A program made the translations under genes and the position numbers. A stretch of 26,809 nucleotides of DNA from Bacteroidota bacterium. Lineage in GTDB: Bacteria > Bacteroidota > Ignavibacteria > Ignavibacteriales > Melioribacteraceae. The stretch covers positions 1 through 26,809 of the forward strand of contig JAEXUB010000053.1 of NCBI GenBank assembly GCA_023453125.1, read 5' to 3'. The notes under the pieces were generated by a model, which saw only the letters and a list, made by a program, of their open reading frames with translations, was not told where the DNA came from and made no database searches. Numbering within the stretch: the first letter of the stretch is position 1; each line of letters opens with the position of its first letter. This document shows, piece by piece, positions 17,852 to 25,811 of the stretch.

Positions 17852-19156
17852 TTAACGCATTAAAATTCCGCTCTGCTTAAGGAGATCCCGTTCGCTTATT
17901 TTTGCAGTATGATATGCAGTATAAAGCCTGCTCTGGGCGGTCAAATAGTTCTTTTGAACATCCCTGAATTCAATTGCCGAAATAGATCCCAGCTTTAACT
18001 GTTCAATTGCAAGATCCAGATTCTCTTTGGCAACAGAGAGGTTCTCCTCTTCAAGTTTAAGAATTTCAATGTTCTTGGTATAATTCCTGAATGCGACCAT
18101 TAAATTCGATTCAATTGAATTTTTGACTGCCAATACCTTGAGCTGATTCTTATCGAGCGTAATAAGAGCGTTTTCATAATCGCGGCGGTTGTTGAACCCG
18201 TTAAACAAATTCCAGGTTACTGAAAGGCCGAAATTAAATCCCGTATTTGTATTAGTTTTAAAGAATCCCGCATCCGATTCGGAGTTTGAATATGTAAACC
18301 CGGTATTAAAATTCAGCCTCGGGAAATAATCTGCCTTTGAAAGAGTGACATCAAGTTCAGATATGGACTTATTACTTTCCGACTGGAGAAGGTCCACATT
18401 ATTCTTAAAGGCCTCCCCTCTCAGCTGATCAAATGTATATCCGTCCTTAACCGCAAAATCCCCGTCTACTGTAAAATCGGTGCTTAAATCCCTTGCGAGG
18501 AGGGCATTTAGTGAAACTTTCAGGTTGTTATATATTACTTCCTGGTTAAGCAGATTAGAGCGGTCTGAATTCAAATCAACCTTGGCCCGCAGAAGGTCAA
18601 ATTTAGACGCGGAACCGACATCCAGTTTATCCTGAGTGAGTTTTACTCTCTCTTCCGAAATTCTTACGCTTTCGGAGGCTGCGTTTAGGATATAGAGCTG
18701 CTTAACTATATCATAGTAATTTTTAATTACGTCGGCTATCGAATTTTCAAGCTGTGCCCTAAGTTTCATTTCGCCAAGGTCTCTGTATTCCTTTAGCTTT
18801 GAATATGAGGTAAACATTTTGAATCCGTCGAACAGTGTCCAGGTTAAAGCCACACCGGCATTTGTAGAAGTTGATTTCGAGCTCGACTTATCGACCGAGG
18901 TACCGTTTGAATATTCCTGTTTGGTATCTGTGCTGGTCTTGGTCTGTGAAGCGTTCAAATCAACTTTCGGAAGAAAACCGGCTCCGCCAAGAGTAACACT
19001 GTTATCGGCAATCTCAAAATCGCTCTTTGCCATTTTAATATCGTAATTGTTTTCGAGTGCAACGGCAATGGCTTCTTTTAAGGACAATTTCTGCTGCGCC
19101 TGAATCTGAAGAGCACCGGCAGCTAATAAAAGCATAATTAGTATTCTAAGCTTCAC
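17852..19156 (-). CDS. TolC-family outer-membrane efflux channel
   Basis: This protein is the outer-membrane exit duct of the tripartite pump encoded upstream. Its signal peptide is MKLRILIMLLLAAGALQIQA. Two OEP repeats follow, each starting with a pattern like LSLKEAIAVALENNYDIKMA or FDQLRGEAFKNNVDLLQSES, and long helical stretches form the periplasmic alpha barrel. I chose the GTG at 19156 (434 residues) because GGGAG at 19163-19167 lies six bases upstream. An in-frame TTG at 19174 would add six residues but has no such site. It begins 24 bases after the stop of the RND pump gene. Confidence 0.94.
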   Translation of the reverse strand: MKLRILIMLLLAAGALQIQAQQKLSLKEAIAVALENNYDIKMAKSDFEIADNSVTLGGAGFLPKVDLNASQTKTSTDTKQEYSNGTSVDKSSSKSTSTNAGVALTWTLFDGFKMFTSYSKLKEYRDLGEMKLRAQLENSIADVIKNYYDIVKQLYILNAASESVRISEERVKLTQDKLDVGSASKFDLLRAKVDLNSDRSNLLNQEVIYNNLKVSLNALLARDLSTDFTVDGDFAVKDGYTFDQLRGEAFKNNVDLLQSESNKSISELDVTLSKADYFPRLNFNTGFTYSNSESDAGFFKTNTNTGFNFGLSVTWNLFNGFNNRRDYENALITLDKNQLKVLAVKNSIESNLMVAFRNYTKNIEILKLEEENLSVAKENLDLAIEQLKLGSISAIEFRDVQKNYLTAQSRLYTAYHTAKISERDLLKQSGILMR

Positions 19157-19180
19157 AAAAAACTCCCGTTTCAAAATTTA

Positions 19181-22100
19181 TTACTTTTGTTCCTCGGTTA
19201 CGTTTGAAACCGATTTAGTCTTTTCCGATAAATACGTGTAAATAGTAGGTATAACCACCAGAGTAAGGATTGTGGAGAAGAGCAAACCGCCGATTACGGC
19301 AATACCCATAGAAACACGGCTTTCGGCGCCGGCGCCAAGCGCCAGTGCAATTGGAAGCGTGCCGAGTATGGTGGCGAAACTTGTCATTAAAATCGGACGC
19401 AGACGCAATACCGCTGCTTCGCGTACAGCATCAAAAAGGTTCAATCCCTGCGACTTTTTCTGATTTGCGAATTCCACAATAAGAATACCGTTCTTTGTCA
19501 CAAGACCAATAAGCATTACAAGTCCTATGTTGCTGAAAATATTCATAGTCTGGCCGAATACAAAAAGGGAGATAAAAGCCCCCGCAACCGCAAGAGGAAC
19601 CGTAAACATAATGATGAGAGGATCGCGGAAACTTTCGAACTGAGCGGCAAGAATAAGATATAAAAGAACAAGGGCAAGCATAAAGGTAAAGAGAAGGCTC
19701 GAAGAGCTTTCAACGAAATCTTTTGAGGCTCCGGTCAGTGCAGTTGAATATGTTTCGTCCAATACCTTTTTAGCAATTCCGTCCATTGCGTTAATTCCGT
19801 CTCCGATCGTTTTGCCAGGGGCAAGGCTCGCGCTGAATGTAGCCGAAACGTTTCTGTTGAAACGGTAAAGCTGCGGCGGATTGCTCTGGGTTCGCAGGGA
19901 CACAAAATTGTCCATCTGGATAAGCTCCCCTTTTTTCGAACGGATATAAAGAGTCTGAAGATCAATAGGTTTAGAGCGGTACTCTTTTGCAAGCTGCCCT
20001 ATAACCTGATACTGCTTGCCGTTCATAATAAAGAATCCGTATCGCTGGCCGCTTAGTGCCATCTGGAGTGTCTGTGCTATATCGGAAACGGAAACACCCA
20101 GCTCTCTTGCCTTTGAACGGTCAATCTCGAGCACTACCTCAGGTTTTGTAAATTTAAGGTTAACATCAACCTGTGCAAAGGTCTCCTCTTTTCTCGCTTC
20201 ATCCATAAAAGCCGGGATTATCTCCCTCAATTTTTCAAGAGTAGGCGCCTGAACAACGTATTGAACCGGAAGTCCGCCCCCTCGCGATGTTCCTATTGTC
20301 TGGTCCTGAACTACAAAGGAACGTCCGTCGCTGAATTTGTTAACTTCGCGCGATAGAGCCTCGTACAAATCCTGCTGCGATCTGGTTCTCTTTTCCCTTT
20401 CAACAAGGGTAAGCCTTATAAATCCCGAATTAACTCCGCTTCCGCCCCCCCCCATAGCTACGCCGGCAATAATTGCATCCTTTTCAGGGACTTTTTCAGC
20501 TACAGTTTTTGTAAGCTTCTCCATGAATTCATAGGTGTAATTATAACTTGTTCCCTCTGGGAGGGTGGAAGTAATTCTAAGCTGATTTCTGTCTTCAATC
20601 GGCGCCAGTTCCGAGGGTAGAATCGGGAAAATGAGGGCTACAAGAAGCATTGAAGCTCCCATTATTACAAAACCCAGCCAGCGTCTTTTGAGAATCTTTG
20701 CTAGAAGAGCATCATAACCTGAAATCATCTTTACAAAGATGGGCTCGGTTAAATAATAGAACCTGCTGTGTTTTTCTTTTCTTTTAATAATGCGGGTACT
20801 GAGCATTGGAGTTAACGTAAGGGCCACAAATGCCGAAATAATTACAGACCCGGCAATCACAACGCCGAATTCTTTAAAGAGTCTTCCGGTTAATCCCTGA
20901 AGAAACATTATAGGAAGGAATACAACAGCCAAAGCAACCGTTGTGGAAATAATTGCAAAAAAGATTTCGGAAGAACCTTTCATGCCCGCTTCGTGAGGCT
21001 CCATGCCGTCTTCAATTTTTTTGTATATATTTTCAAGCACTACAATAGCATCGTCAACTACAAGCCCGATCGCGAGTACAATTCCAAGTAGCGTTAAAAC
21101 ATTTATGGTGAAATTTGCAAGATACATTATAAAGAAGGCACCGATTAAGGAAATTGGAATTGCGAGAATAGGTATTACCGTTGTACGCCAGTCCCTTAAG
21201 AATAAAAAGATAATCATAATAACGAGAATGAACGCTATAATGATTGTCTCTTCCACTTCGAGAATCGACTTTCTGATATACTGGGTAGAATCGAAACCAA
21301 GTCCTATTGTAATATCAGCCGGAATATCCTTCTTAATCTGCTCAAGGCGGGCATAGCACTGGTCTGCAATTTCAATGTGGTTCGATCCGGGCTGGGGAAC
21401 AATAACAATTCCAACCATCGGAATGCCGTCCCGTTTCATAATAGTATATTCATTTTCGGGGGCAAGTTCAGCATAGCCCACATCCGAAAGCCTGATTAAC
21501 TGGCTCTTTTCTTCCTTTACAATAAGGTTATTAAACTCATTAACGGTGAGCATTCTCCCTTTTGTACGTATGGCGAGTTCAGTATTAACCCCTTCAATTT
21601 TTCCCGAAGGAAGTTCAATGTTTTCCTGGCTTAGAGCGCTTCTTACATCCTGAGGTGTAATCTTAAATGCGGCCATTTTATAAGGATCGAGCCAGAGCCT
21701 CATTGAATACCTCTTCTCCCCCCAAATTTGAACCTGGCTTACGCCTGCGACAGTCTGAAGCCTTTCTTTAAATACATTCGATGCTATATCGGAAAGTTCC
21801 AGCAGATTTTTGGAATCGCTGTTAAGGGTTAAAAACATAATCGGGTTAGCATCGGCATCGGCCTTAGTAACCACAGGAGGATCGGCGTCGGGCGGAAGGT
21901 TGCCGACTGCTCTCGAAACACGGTCCCTTACGTCATTTGCCGCGTCTTCAAGATTCCTTTCTACGTTGAATTCAACTGTAATCTGACAGCGGCCGTCGCG
22001 GCTCGTAGAGGTGATGGAACGGATTCCCTCAATACCGTTTATGCTTTCTTCAAGAGGTTCTGTAATCTGAGATTCTATGATTTCGGCATTGGCGCCGACA

Positions 22101-22252
22101 TAAGGAATGCTAACTGTTATAATGGGTGGATCTATACTGGGATATTCTCTTACTCCCAGATATGTGAATCCGATAACTCCAAGAAGAACTATTACAATAG
22201 ACATTACTATTGAGAGTACCGGACGGCGAATACTTAATGATGATAGACTCAT
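19181..22252 (-). CDS. RND-family (HAE1) multidrug efflux pump, inner-membrane subunit
   Basis: This 1023-residue proton-driven exporter is of the AcrB/MexB type. It starts SLSIRRPVLSIVMSIVIVLL (helix 1), has the two large periplasmic loops and 12 membrane helices. The helix 4 proton-relay pair D400-D401 is in GLVVDDAIVVLENIYKKIEDG. The helix 10-12 repeat (MLIGLVTKNGILIVEF, RLRPILMTS) is intact. The reading frame is open from 22291, but the ATG at 22252 gives the family's normal N-terminus and sits 10 bases after the adaptor gene's stop. An earlier start would add 13 polar residues and overlap that gene. Substrates cannot be told from sequence. Drugs, bile-like detergents or metabolites are all possible. 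Confidence 0.96.
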   Translation of the reverse strand: MSLSSLSIRRPVLSIVMSIVIVLLGVIGFTYLGVREYPSIDPPIITVSIPYVGANAEIIESQITEPLEESINGIEGIRSITSTSRDGRCQITVEFNVERNLEDAANDVRDRVSRAVGNLPPDADPPVVTKADADANPIMFLTLNSDSKNLLELSDIASNVFKERLQTVAGVSQVQIWGEKRYSMRLWLDPYKMAAFKITPQDVRSALSQENIELPSGKIEGVNTELAIRTKGRMLTVNEFNNLIVKEEKSQLIRLSDVGYAELAPENEYTIMKRDGIPMVGIVIVPQPGSNHIEIADQCYARLEQIKKDIPADITIGLGFDSTQYIRKSILEVEETIIIAFILVIMIIFLFLRDWRTTVIPILAIPISLIGAFFIMYLANFTINVLTLLGIVLAIGLVVDDAIVVLENIYKKIEDGMEPHEAGMKGSSEIFFAIISTTVALAVVFLPIMFLQGLTGRLFKEFGVVIAGSVIISAFVALTLTPMLSTRIIKRKEKHSRFYYLTEPIFVKMISGYDALLAKILKRRWLGFVIMGASMLLVALIFPILPSELAPIEDRNQLRITSTLPEGTSYNYTYEFMEKLTKTVAEKVPEKDAIIAGVAMGGGGSGVNSGFIRLTLVEREKRTRSQQDLYEALSREVNKFSDGRSFVVQDQTIGTSRGGGLPVQYVVQAPTLEKLREIIPAFMDEARKEETFAQVDVNLKFTKPEVVLEIDRSKARELGVSVSDIAQTLQMALSGQRYGFFIMNGKQYQVIGQLAKEYRSKPIDLQTLYIRSKKGELIQMDNFVSLRTQSNPPQLYRFNRNVSATFSASLAPGKTIGDGINAMDGIAKKVLDETYSTALTGASKDFVESSSSLLFTFMLALVLLYLILAAQFESFRDPLIIMFTVPLAVAGAFISLFVFGQTMNIFSNIGLVMLIGLVTKNGILIVEFANQKKSQGLNLFDAVREAAVLRLRPILMTSFATILGTLPIALALGAGAESRVSMGIAVIGGLLFSTILTLVVIPTIYTYLSEKTKSVSNVTEEQK

Positions 22253-22262
22253 ATTGCTCTTC

Positions 22263-23342
22263 TTATTGTTTTTTGGATTCTGTTGAAGCAATTTTTACTT
22301 TTACGCGGGGACGAATCTGCATTATACCGGAAGTTATTACAGTATCTCCGGGAGCTAATCCTTTTACTATCTGAACATCGGTTTCTGTCCTTATACCGCT
22401 TTCAACTTTCTTCTGGACTGCGGTTCCCCCTTTATAGAGGTAAACCATTTCCCCTGTAATATCTAGCGCAAGCGCCTGTGTGGGCACTACAATAGCATTG
22501 CTTATATCATTTAGATCAATTTCCACGGATACATAAGAACCCGGCAGTAAATCCCCTTTTACATTCGGATATATTGCCCTTACTTTTAATGCCCTGGTCA
22601 TTGGGTCTATTTTCTGTTCTATTGCATAAATTTTAACATCGTATTCTTTCCCGGCAGCAGAGCGGACTTTAACTTTGCTTCCCATCGAAATTGAAGATGC
22701 ATATCTCTGTGGCACTGCAAAATCTATTTTCACCTTGCTTACATCCTGAAGGCTGGCAATCTGTGATGTCGGGGATACATAGCTTCCTTCGCTGATATAT
22801 CGGAGCCCGATAGTACCGTCGAATGGCGCCCTGATTTCTGTTTTGGCTATTAATGCCTTAAGATTTTCAATATCGGCCTTTGCGGAATTTAAATCATTTA
22901 ATGATGCGTCATAAACTTCCTGGCTCACCCCTTTTTTCTCAAGAAGAATACGCTGTCTGTATTCTTTATCCTCGGCAAGTTTTTTCCTTGTTTCGGCTTT
23001 TAGAAGCTGAGCCTGCAGATCAGCATCGTTAACCTTTAAGAGGAGATCCCCTTTTTTAACTTTCTGTCCCTCCTTAAAACCGATGAAAATTACTTTTCCC
23101 GAAGTTTCTGTTCGAAGTTCAACTTCCTCGTTAGAAATAACCGAGCCCGATGCCTGTATTTTATTCTGGAATGTAGAAAGAGCAACTACCTGAACATTAA
23201 CCGCAATTGCCGCTCCCCCTCTGCCTCTTGCCTGTGTCTGCTCCCCTTCATTTTTCGGGGATAATTTCGGAATTATAATTATTCCTAAAATAACAAGTAT
23301 GAAAATTGCAGCAGCGCTGTTTCTAATCACTTTTTTATTCAT
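22263..23342 (-). CDS. RND efflux periplasmic adaptor (membrane fusion protein)
   Basis: This 359-residue HlyD/AcrA-type adaptor links the inner-membrane pump to the TolC-like channel. A single N-terminal hydrophobic helix (about 8-26) acts as membrane anchor; there is no lipobox. A biotinyl-lipoyl half-motif (SGKVIFIGFKEGQKVKKGDL) at about 82-101 is followed by a helical hairpin and the second half (TEIRAPFDGTIGLRYISEGS). Beta-barrel and membrane-proximal domains complete the protein. It is the first gene of the efflux operon. A short arginine-glycine patch (RGRGG, residues 39-43) follows the anchor. No regulator gene is adjacent, so control is not evident. Confidence 0.94.
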   Translation of the reverse strand: MNKKVIRNSAAAIFILVILGIIIIPKLSPKNEGEQTQARGRGGAAIAVNVQVVALSTFQNKIQASGSVISNEEVELRTETSGKVIFIGFKEGQKVKKGDLLLKVNDADLQAQLLKAETRKKLAEDKEYRQRILLEKKGVSQEVYDASLNDLNSAKADIENLKALIAKTEIRAPFDGTIGLRYISEGSYVSPTSQIASLQDVSKVKIDFAVPQRYASSISMGSKVKVRSAAGKEYDVKIYAIEQKIDPMTRALKVRAIYPNVKGDLLPGSYVSVEIDLNDISNAIVVPTQALALDITGEMVYLYKGGTAVQKKVESGIRTETDVQIVKGLAPGDTVITSGIMQIRPRVKVKIASTESKKQ

Positions 23343-23509
23343 ATTATTCCGCCTGTACCTGTTTGCTGGTCGAATTTAAATAGTAAAGTTAAATCATCCC
23401 ATTCCAAAATGGAAATAAGGATCACCAAAATTAGACACGAAAAATATTAAAATAGTTTAATTTAACCCCGAAAAAAGGACAAATTCGTATAAAAAAGGGG
23501 ATTGGGATA

Positions 23510-23549
23510 ATTTTAAAATAAAAAAGCCCGGCATATATTCCGGGCTTTC
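23510..23549 (-). terminator. Rho-independent terminator after the small membrane protein gene
   Basis: On the minus strand AGCCCGG / CCGGGCT (23525-23546) closes an eight-base loop and is followed by TTTTTTATTTT. It lies 25 bases after the stop codon at 23575 and separates this gene from the efflux operon. Confidence 0.85.
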
Positions 23550-23574
23550 AGTTCTGATTTCTCAGTTTATTTTT

Positions 23575-23946
23575 CTATCCCTCGTTTACATATCTGTAAT
23601 GCGAATTTTTAAGCTCTTCATTTAGAATCGTATAACGGCGGTTTCCGTTTCTTCCCCCGTTTGTAGCCCTCATATCATACTCTTCATATGATTGCTTTCT
23701 GACAACCTGCAAGTCTTTGTTTTCGATTGCCGTAATCGGAATAATAACCGGCCTCTGTTCTATTAAATGCCCCTGTGTAGAATTATGATCAATATACATA
23801 GGCTGAGGGGTTAAATATCTCTCCTGAACCTGGCTGTTTTCCTGTTTCCGGGCAGATTTAGACATTAGAAAAGAAATTATTATGACTAGAGTAAGTATTA
23901 CTCCGCCGAAAATAAGAATATTATAAATTATAGGTACTATTTCCAT
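23575..23946 (-). CDS. Small single-helix membrane protein of unknown function
   Basis: I do not recognise this 123-residue protein. One membrane helix (about residues 6-27, IYNILIFGGVILTLVIIISF) lies close to the N-terminus and is followed by a basic patch (KSARK), so most of the chain is predicted cytoplasmic. The remainder is polar, with a PQPMYIDHNS region, a short beta-rich stretch (RPVIIPITAI) and a basic GGRNGNRRYT segment. I prefer the ATG at 23946. The frame is open to a TTG at 23961, but the AGGA there abuts that codon and cannot serve it. The gene stands alone with its own terminator. The terminator and clean frame support it as real; function is unknown. Confidence 0.72.
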   Translation of the reverse strand: MEIVPIIYNILIFGGVILTLVIIISFLMSKSARKQENSQVQERYLTPQPMYIDHNSTQGHLIEQRPVIIPITAIENKDLQVVRKQSYEEYDMRATNGGRNGNRRYTILNEELKNSHYRYVNEG

Positions 23947-24241
23947 GACGGGAAAATCCAATCCTTTCTTTTACAATAGGCAAATAAAATGCCACAAAAT
24001 CATCTTAAAAAACAAATTAAATAAACACGCAGAAATCAATTGGAGTCTCATAGTGAGAATCCGCTTCAAATCGAAACATTTGTCATTATTTGGAAGAGCG
24101 GCTGTTCTGAAGTTAGGGGGACCTGCATTATTAAATATGATGAACAAAAAATTATTTACTGCATCTGCAACATAAAAAAAATTTCGTTACTTTCTAACTA
24201 CTTTTTTCGGCGCGTGATTTATATCATATTACAAAGAGGAT

Positions 24242-24754
24242 ATGAATACAAAAATTATAATTACCGAAGGGGACATCACTATAATAAAAGCAGATGCAAT
24301 TGTTAACGCAGCCAATAATTCACTATTAGGGGGAGGAGGCGTCGATGGCGCAATCCATAAAGCCGCCGGCAAAGAACTTCTTGCCGAATGCAGAACCCTT
24401 AACGGATGCAAAACCGGTGAAGCGAAAATTACGGGCGCATATAATTTGAAGTCGAAATATGTAATTCATACGGTTGGACCGGTTTGGAAAGGGGGCAATT
24501 CCGGAGAAAAGGAATTGCTCGCTTCATGTTACCGTAACTCCCTAAAGATTGCTGCTGAAAATGGATTAAAATCGATCGCATTCCCTTCAATCAGCACAGG
24601 TGTTTATGGGTATCCAATGGATAAGGCAGCCGAAACCGCTGTAAATAGCGTAAAGGAATTTCTTACCGGGTATGACACGTTTGAAGAAATAATTTTTGTC
24701 TGCTTCGGAAAAAGCGCATATAATATATACAAAGCCCTTTTATTCAAGGAATAG
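24242..24754 (+). CDS. Macrodomain protein, probable O-acetyl-ADP-ribose deacetylase / ADP-ribosyl hydrolase
   Basis: This 170-residue cytoplasmic protein is a single macrodomain of the MacroD/YmdB class, which hydrolyses O-acetyl-ADP-ribose and removes ADP-ribose from acidic residues. The signatures are GDIT (10-13), NAANNSLLGGGGVDGAIHKA (22-41, with the catalytic-site D35) and PSISTGVYGYP (115-125, the diphosphate-binding loop). The ATG at 24242 is forced by the family's short N-terminus. The AGAGGA before it is only one base away from the codon, an unusually short spacing. The gene overlaps the convergent EamA transporter gene by 15 bases at its 3' end. No partner such as an ADP-ribosyltransferase is adjacent. 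Confidence 0.94.
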   Translation: MNTKIIITEGDITIIKADAIVNAANNSLLGGGGVDGAIHKAAGKELLAECRTLNGCKTGEAKITGAYNLKSKYVIHTVGPVWKGGNSGEKELLASCYRNSLKIAAENGLKSIAFPSISTGVYGYPMDKAAETAVNSVKEFLTGYDTFEEIIFVCFGKSAYNIYKALLFKE

Positions 24755-25633
24755 GAGAGCAATACCTCCTACCGCAAGGACTGCACCGAGAATAGACTTC
24801 CAGGAAAGCTTTTCTTTATAATAATATTTTGAGAATGGAAGCATAAGTATCGGCACTGATGCCATAATAGTAGATGCAATTCCCACTTTTGTATGCGAAA
24901 TTGCTATCATTGAAAATGTTATTCCAAGATATGGCCCGATAATCGAACCGAGAAAAGTAAATCCGAGCGCCTTTTTATCGGAGTGATAGGCTCTGAACGG
25001 ATTTAGATTCTTTGTCGAAACGGCATAAATGGGATAAAAGATGATGATTGCAACCATTATTCTGTAAAATGTGGCAACAAATCCGTTTATCTCTCCGATA
25101 TTAAATGCCAGTTTGGCAAAAATTAATCCTACTCCCTGCCCTACGGCCCCGAGAAAAGCATAAAAAATTCCAATCTTGCTTATTTTGTATTTTGAAGTCG
25201 GTTTCTCTTCTTTCTGAAGTATTACAATTGCAATACCGCCTATTGTAACGGCAATACCTAGCAATCCGAGGAGGGACAAATTTTCATTAAGGAACAGGTA
25301 TGCAAAGAATGCCGAAATGGGGGGTGCAAGAGACATTACCAGCATCCCAATTCTCGCGCCGACGTGCTGGTATGCCTTGAATAAAAATGTATCTCCGAAA
25401 ACAAGTCCTATAAAGCCGCTTATAGCAAGGTAAAATATCTGCATAAAAGAAAGAGATACCGAAAAACCCATAATTAATACAGTCAGACTTAAATATGTGA
25501 ATGCAAAGAGCATTCTTGTTATATTGACATGAATAGAACCGACTCTAATTGATGCCTCAGAAAAACTAATCGAAGTGCCTGTCCAAAGTACTGCTACCAG
25601 CAAAGAGGCTAATTCGCCTGCAAATGGAATCAT
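24740..25633 (-). CDS. EamA-family (DMT superfamily) transporter
   Basis: This 297-residue inner-membrane protein has ten predicted helices arranged as two EamA repeats (about 5-135 and 150-290), the usual layout of drug/metabolite exporters such as RhaT- or YdcZ-like proteins. FIGLVFGDTFLFKAYQHVGA in the first half and the matching IGPYLGITFSMIAISHTKVG in the second are the typical repeat ends. The ATG at 25633 has a GAGAG upstream. The gene appears to be a single transcript. Its 3' end overlaps the macrodomain gene by 15 bases, so the two converge without a terminator between. The substrate is not predictable. Confidence 0.92.
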   Translation of the reverse strand: MIPFAGELASLLVAVLWTGTSISFSEASIRVGSIHVNITRMLFAFTYLSLTVLIMGFSVSLSFMQIFYLAISGFIGLVFGDTFLFKAYQHVGARIGMLVMSLAPPISAFFAYLFLNENLSLLGLLGIAVTIGGIAIVILQKEEKPTSKYKISKIGIFYAFLGAVGQGVGLIFAKLAFNIGEINGFVATFYRIMVAIIIFYPIYAVSTKNLNPFRAYHSDKKALGFTFLGSIIGPYLGITFSMIAISHTKVGIASTIMASVPILMLPFSKYYYKEKLSWKSILGAVLAVGGIALLFLE

Positions 25634-25770
25634 TAATCATTCTCTCAAATTTGGATATGAAAATTATATCAATTTGATGCAAATGCAAACTTTCCGTTGC
25701 AACAATTGAATTATTTTAACGGAACAATTATACAATTTAAGTTTAAACAGGAAAGGGATAATCTGTATGC

Positions 25771-25804
25771 GGAAACAAAAAGGCTTCCCGATGCAGGGAA
25801 GCCT
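25771..25804 (-). terminator. Rho-independent terminator after the fucosidase gene
   Basis: On the minus strand AGGCTTCCC / GGGAAGCCT (25781-25804) forms a nine-pair stem with a six-base loop, followed by TTTTTGTTTCC. It lies just beyond the fucosidase stop codon. Confidence 0.85.
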
Positions 25805-25811
25805 ATCAAAT

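Noticed and set aside
19157..19174. TTG start for the TolC-like gene, 18 bases upstream of the chosen start
   Set aside because: The GTG at 19156 has GGGAG at ideal spacing and gives a normal signal peptide; the TTG has no such site.
24040..24306. Open frames of 76-88 codons on the plus strand in the gap before the macrodomain gene
   Set aside because: No ribosome binding site, odd composition, no recognisable protein pattern, and one overlaps the macrodomain start in another frame. I see nothing else coding in 23962-24241.
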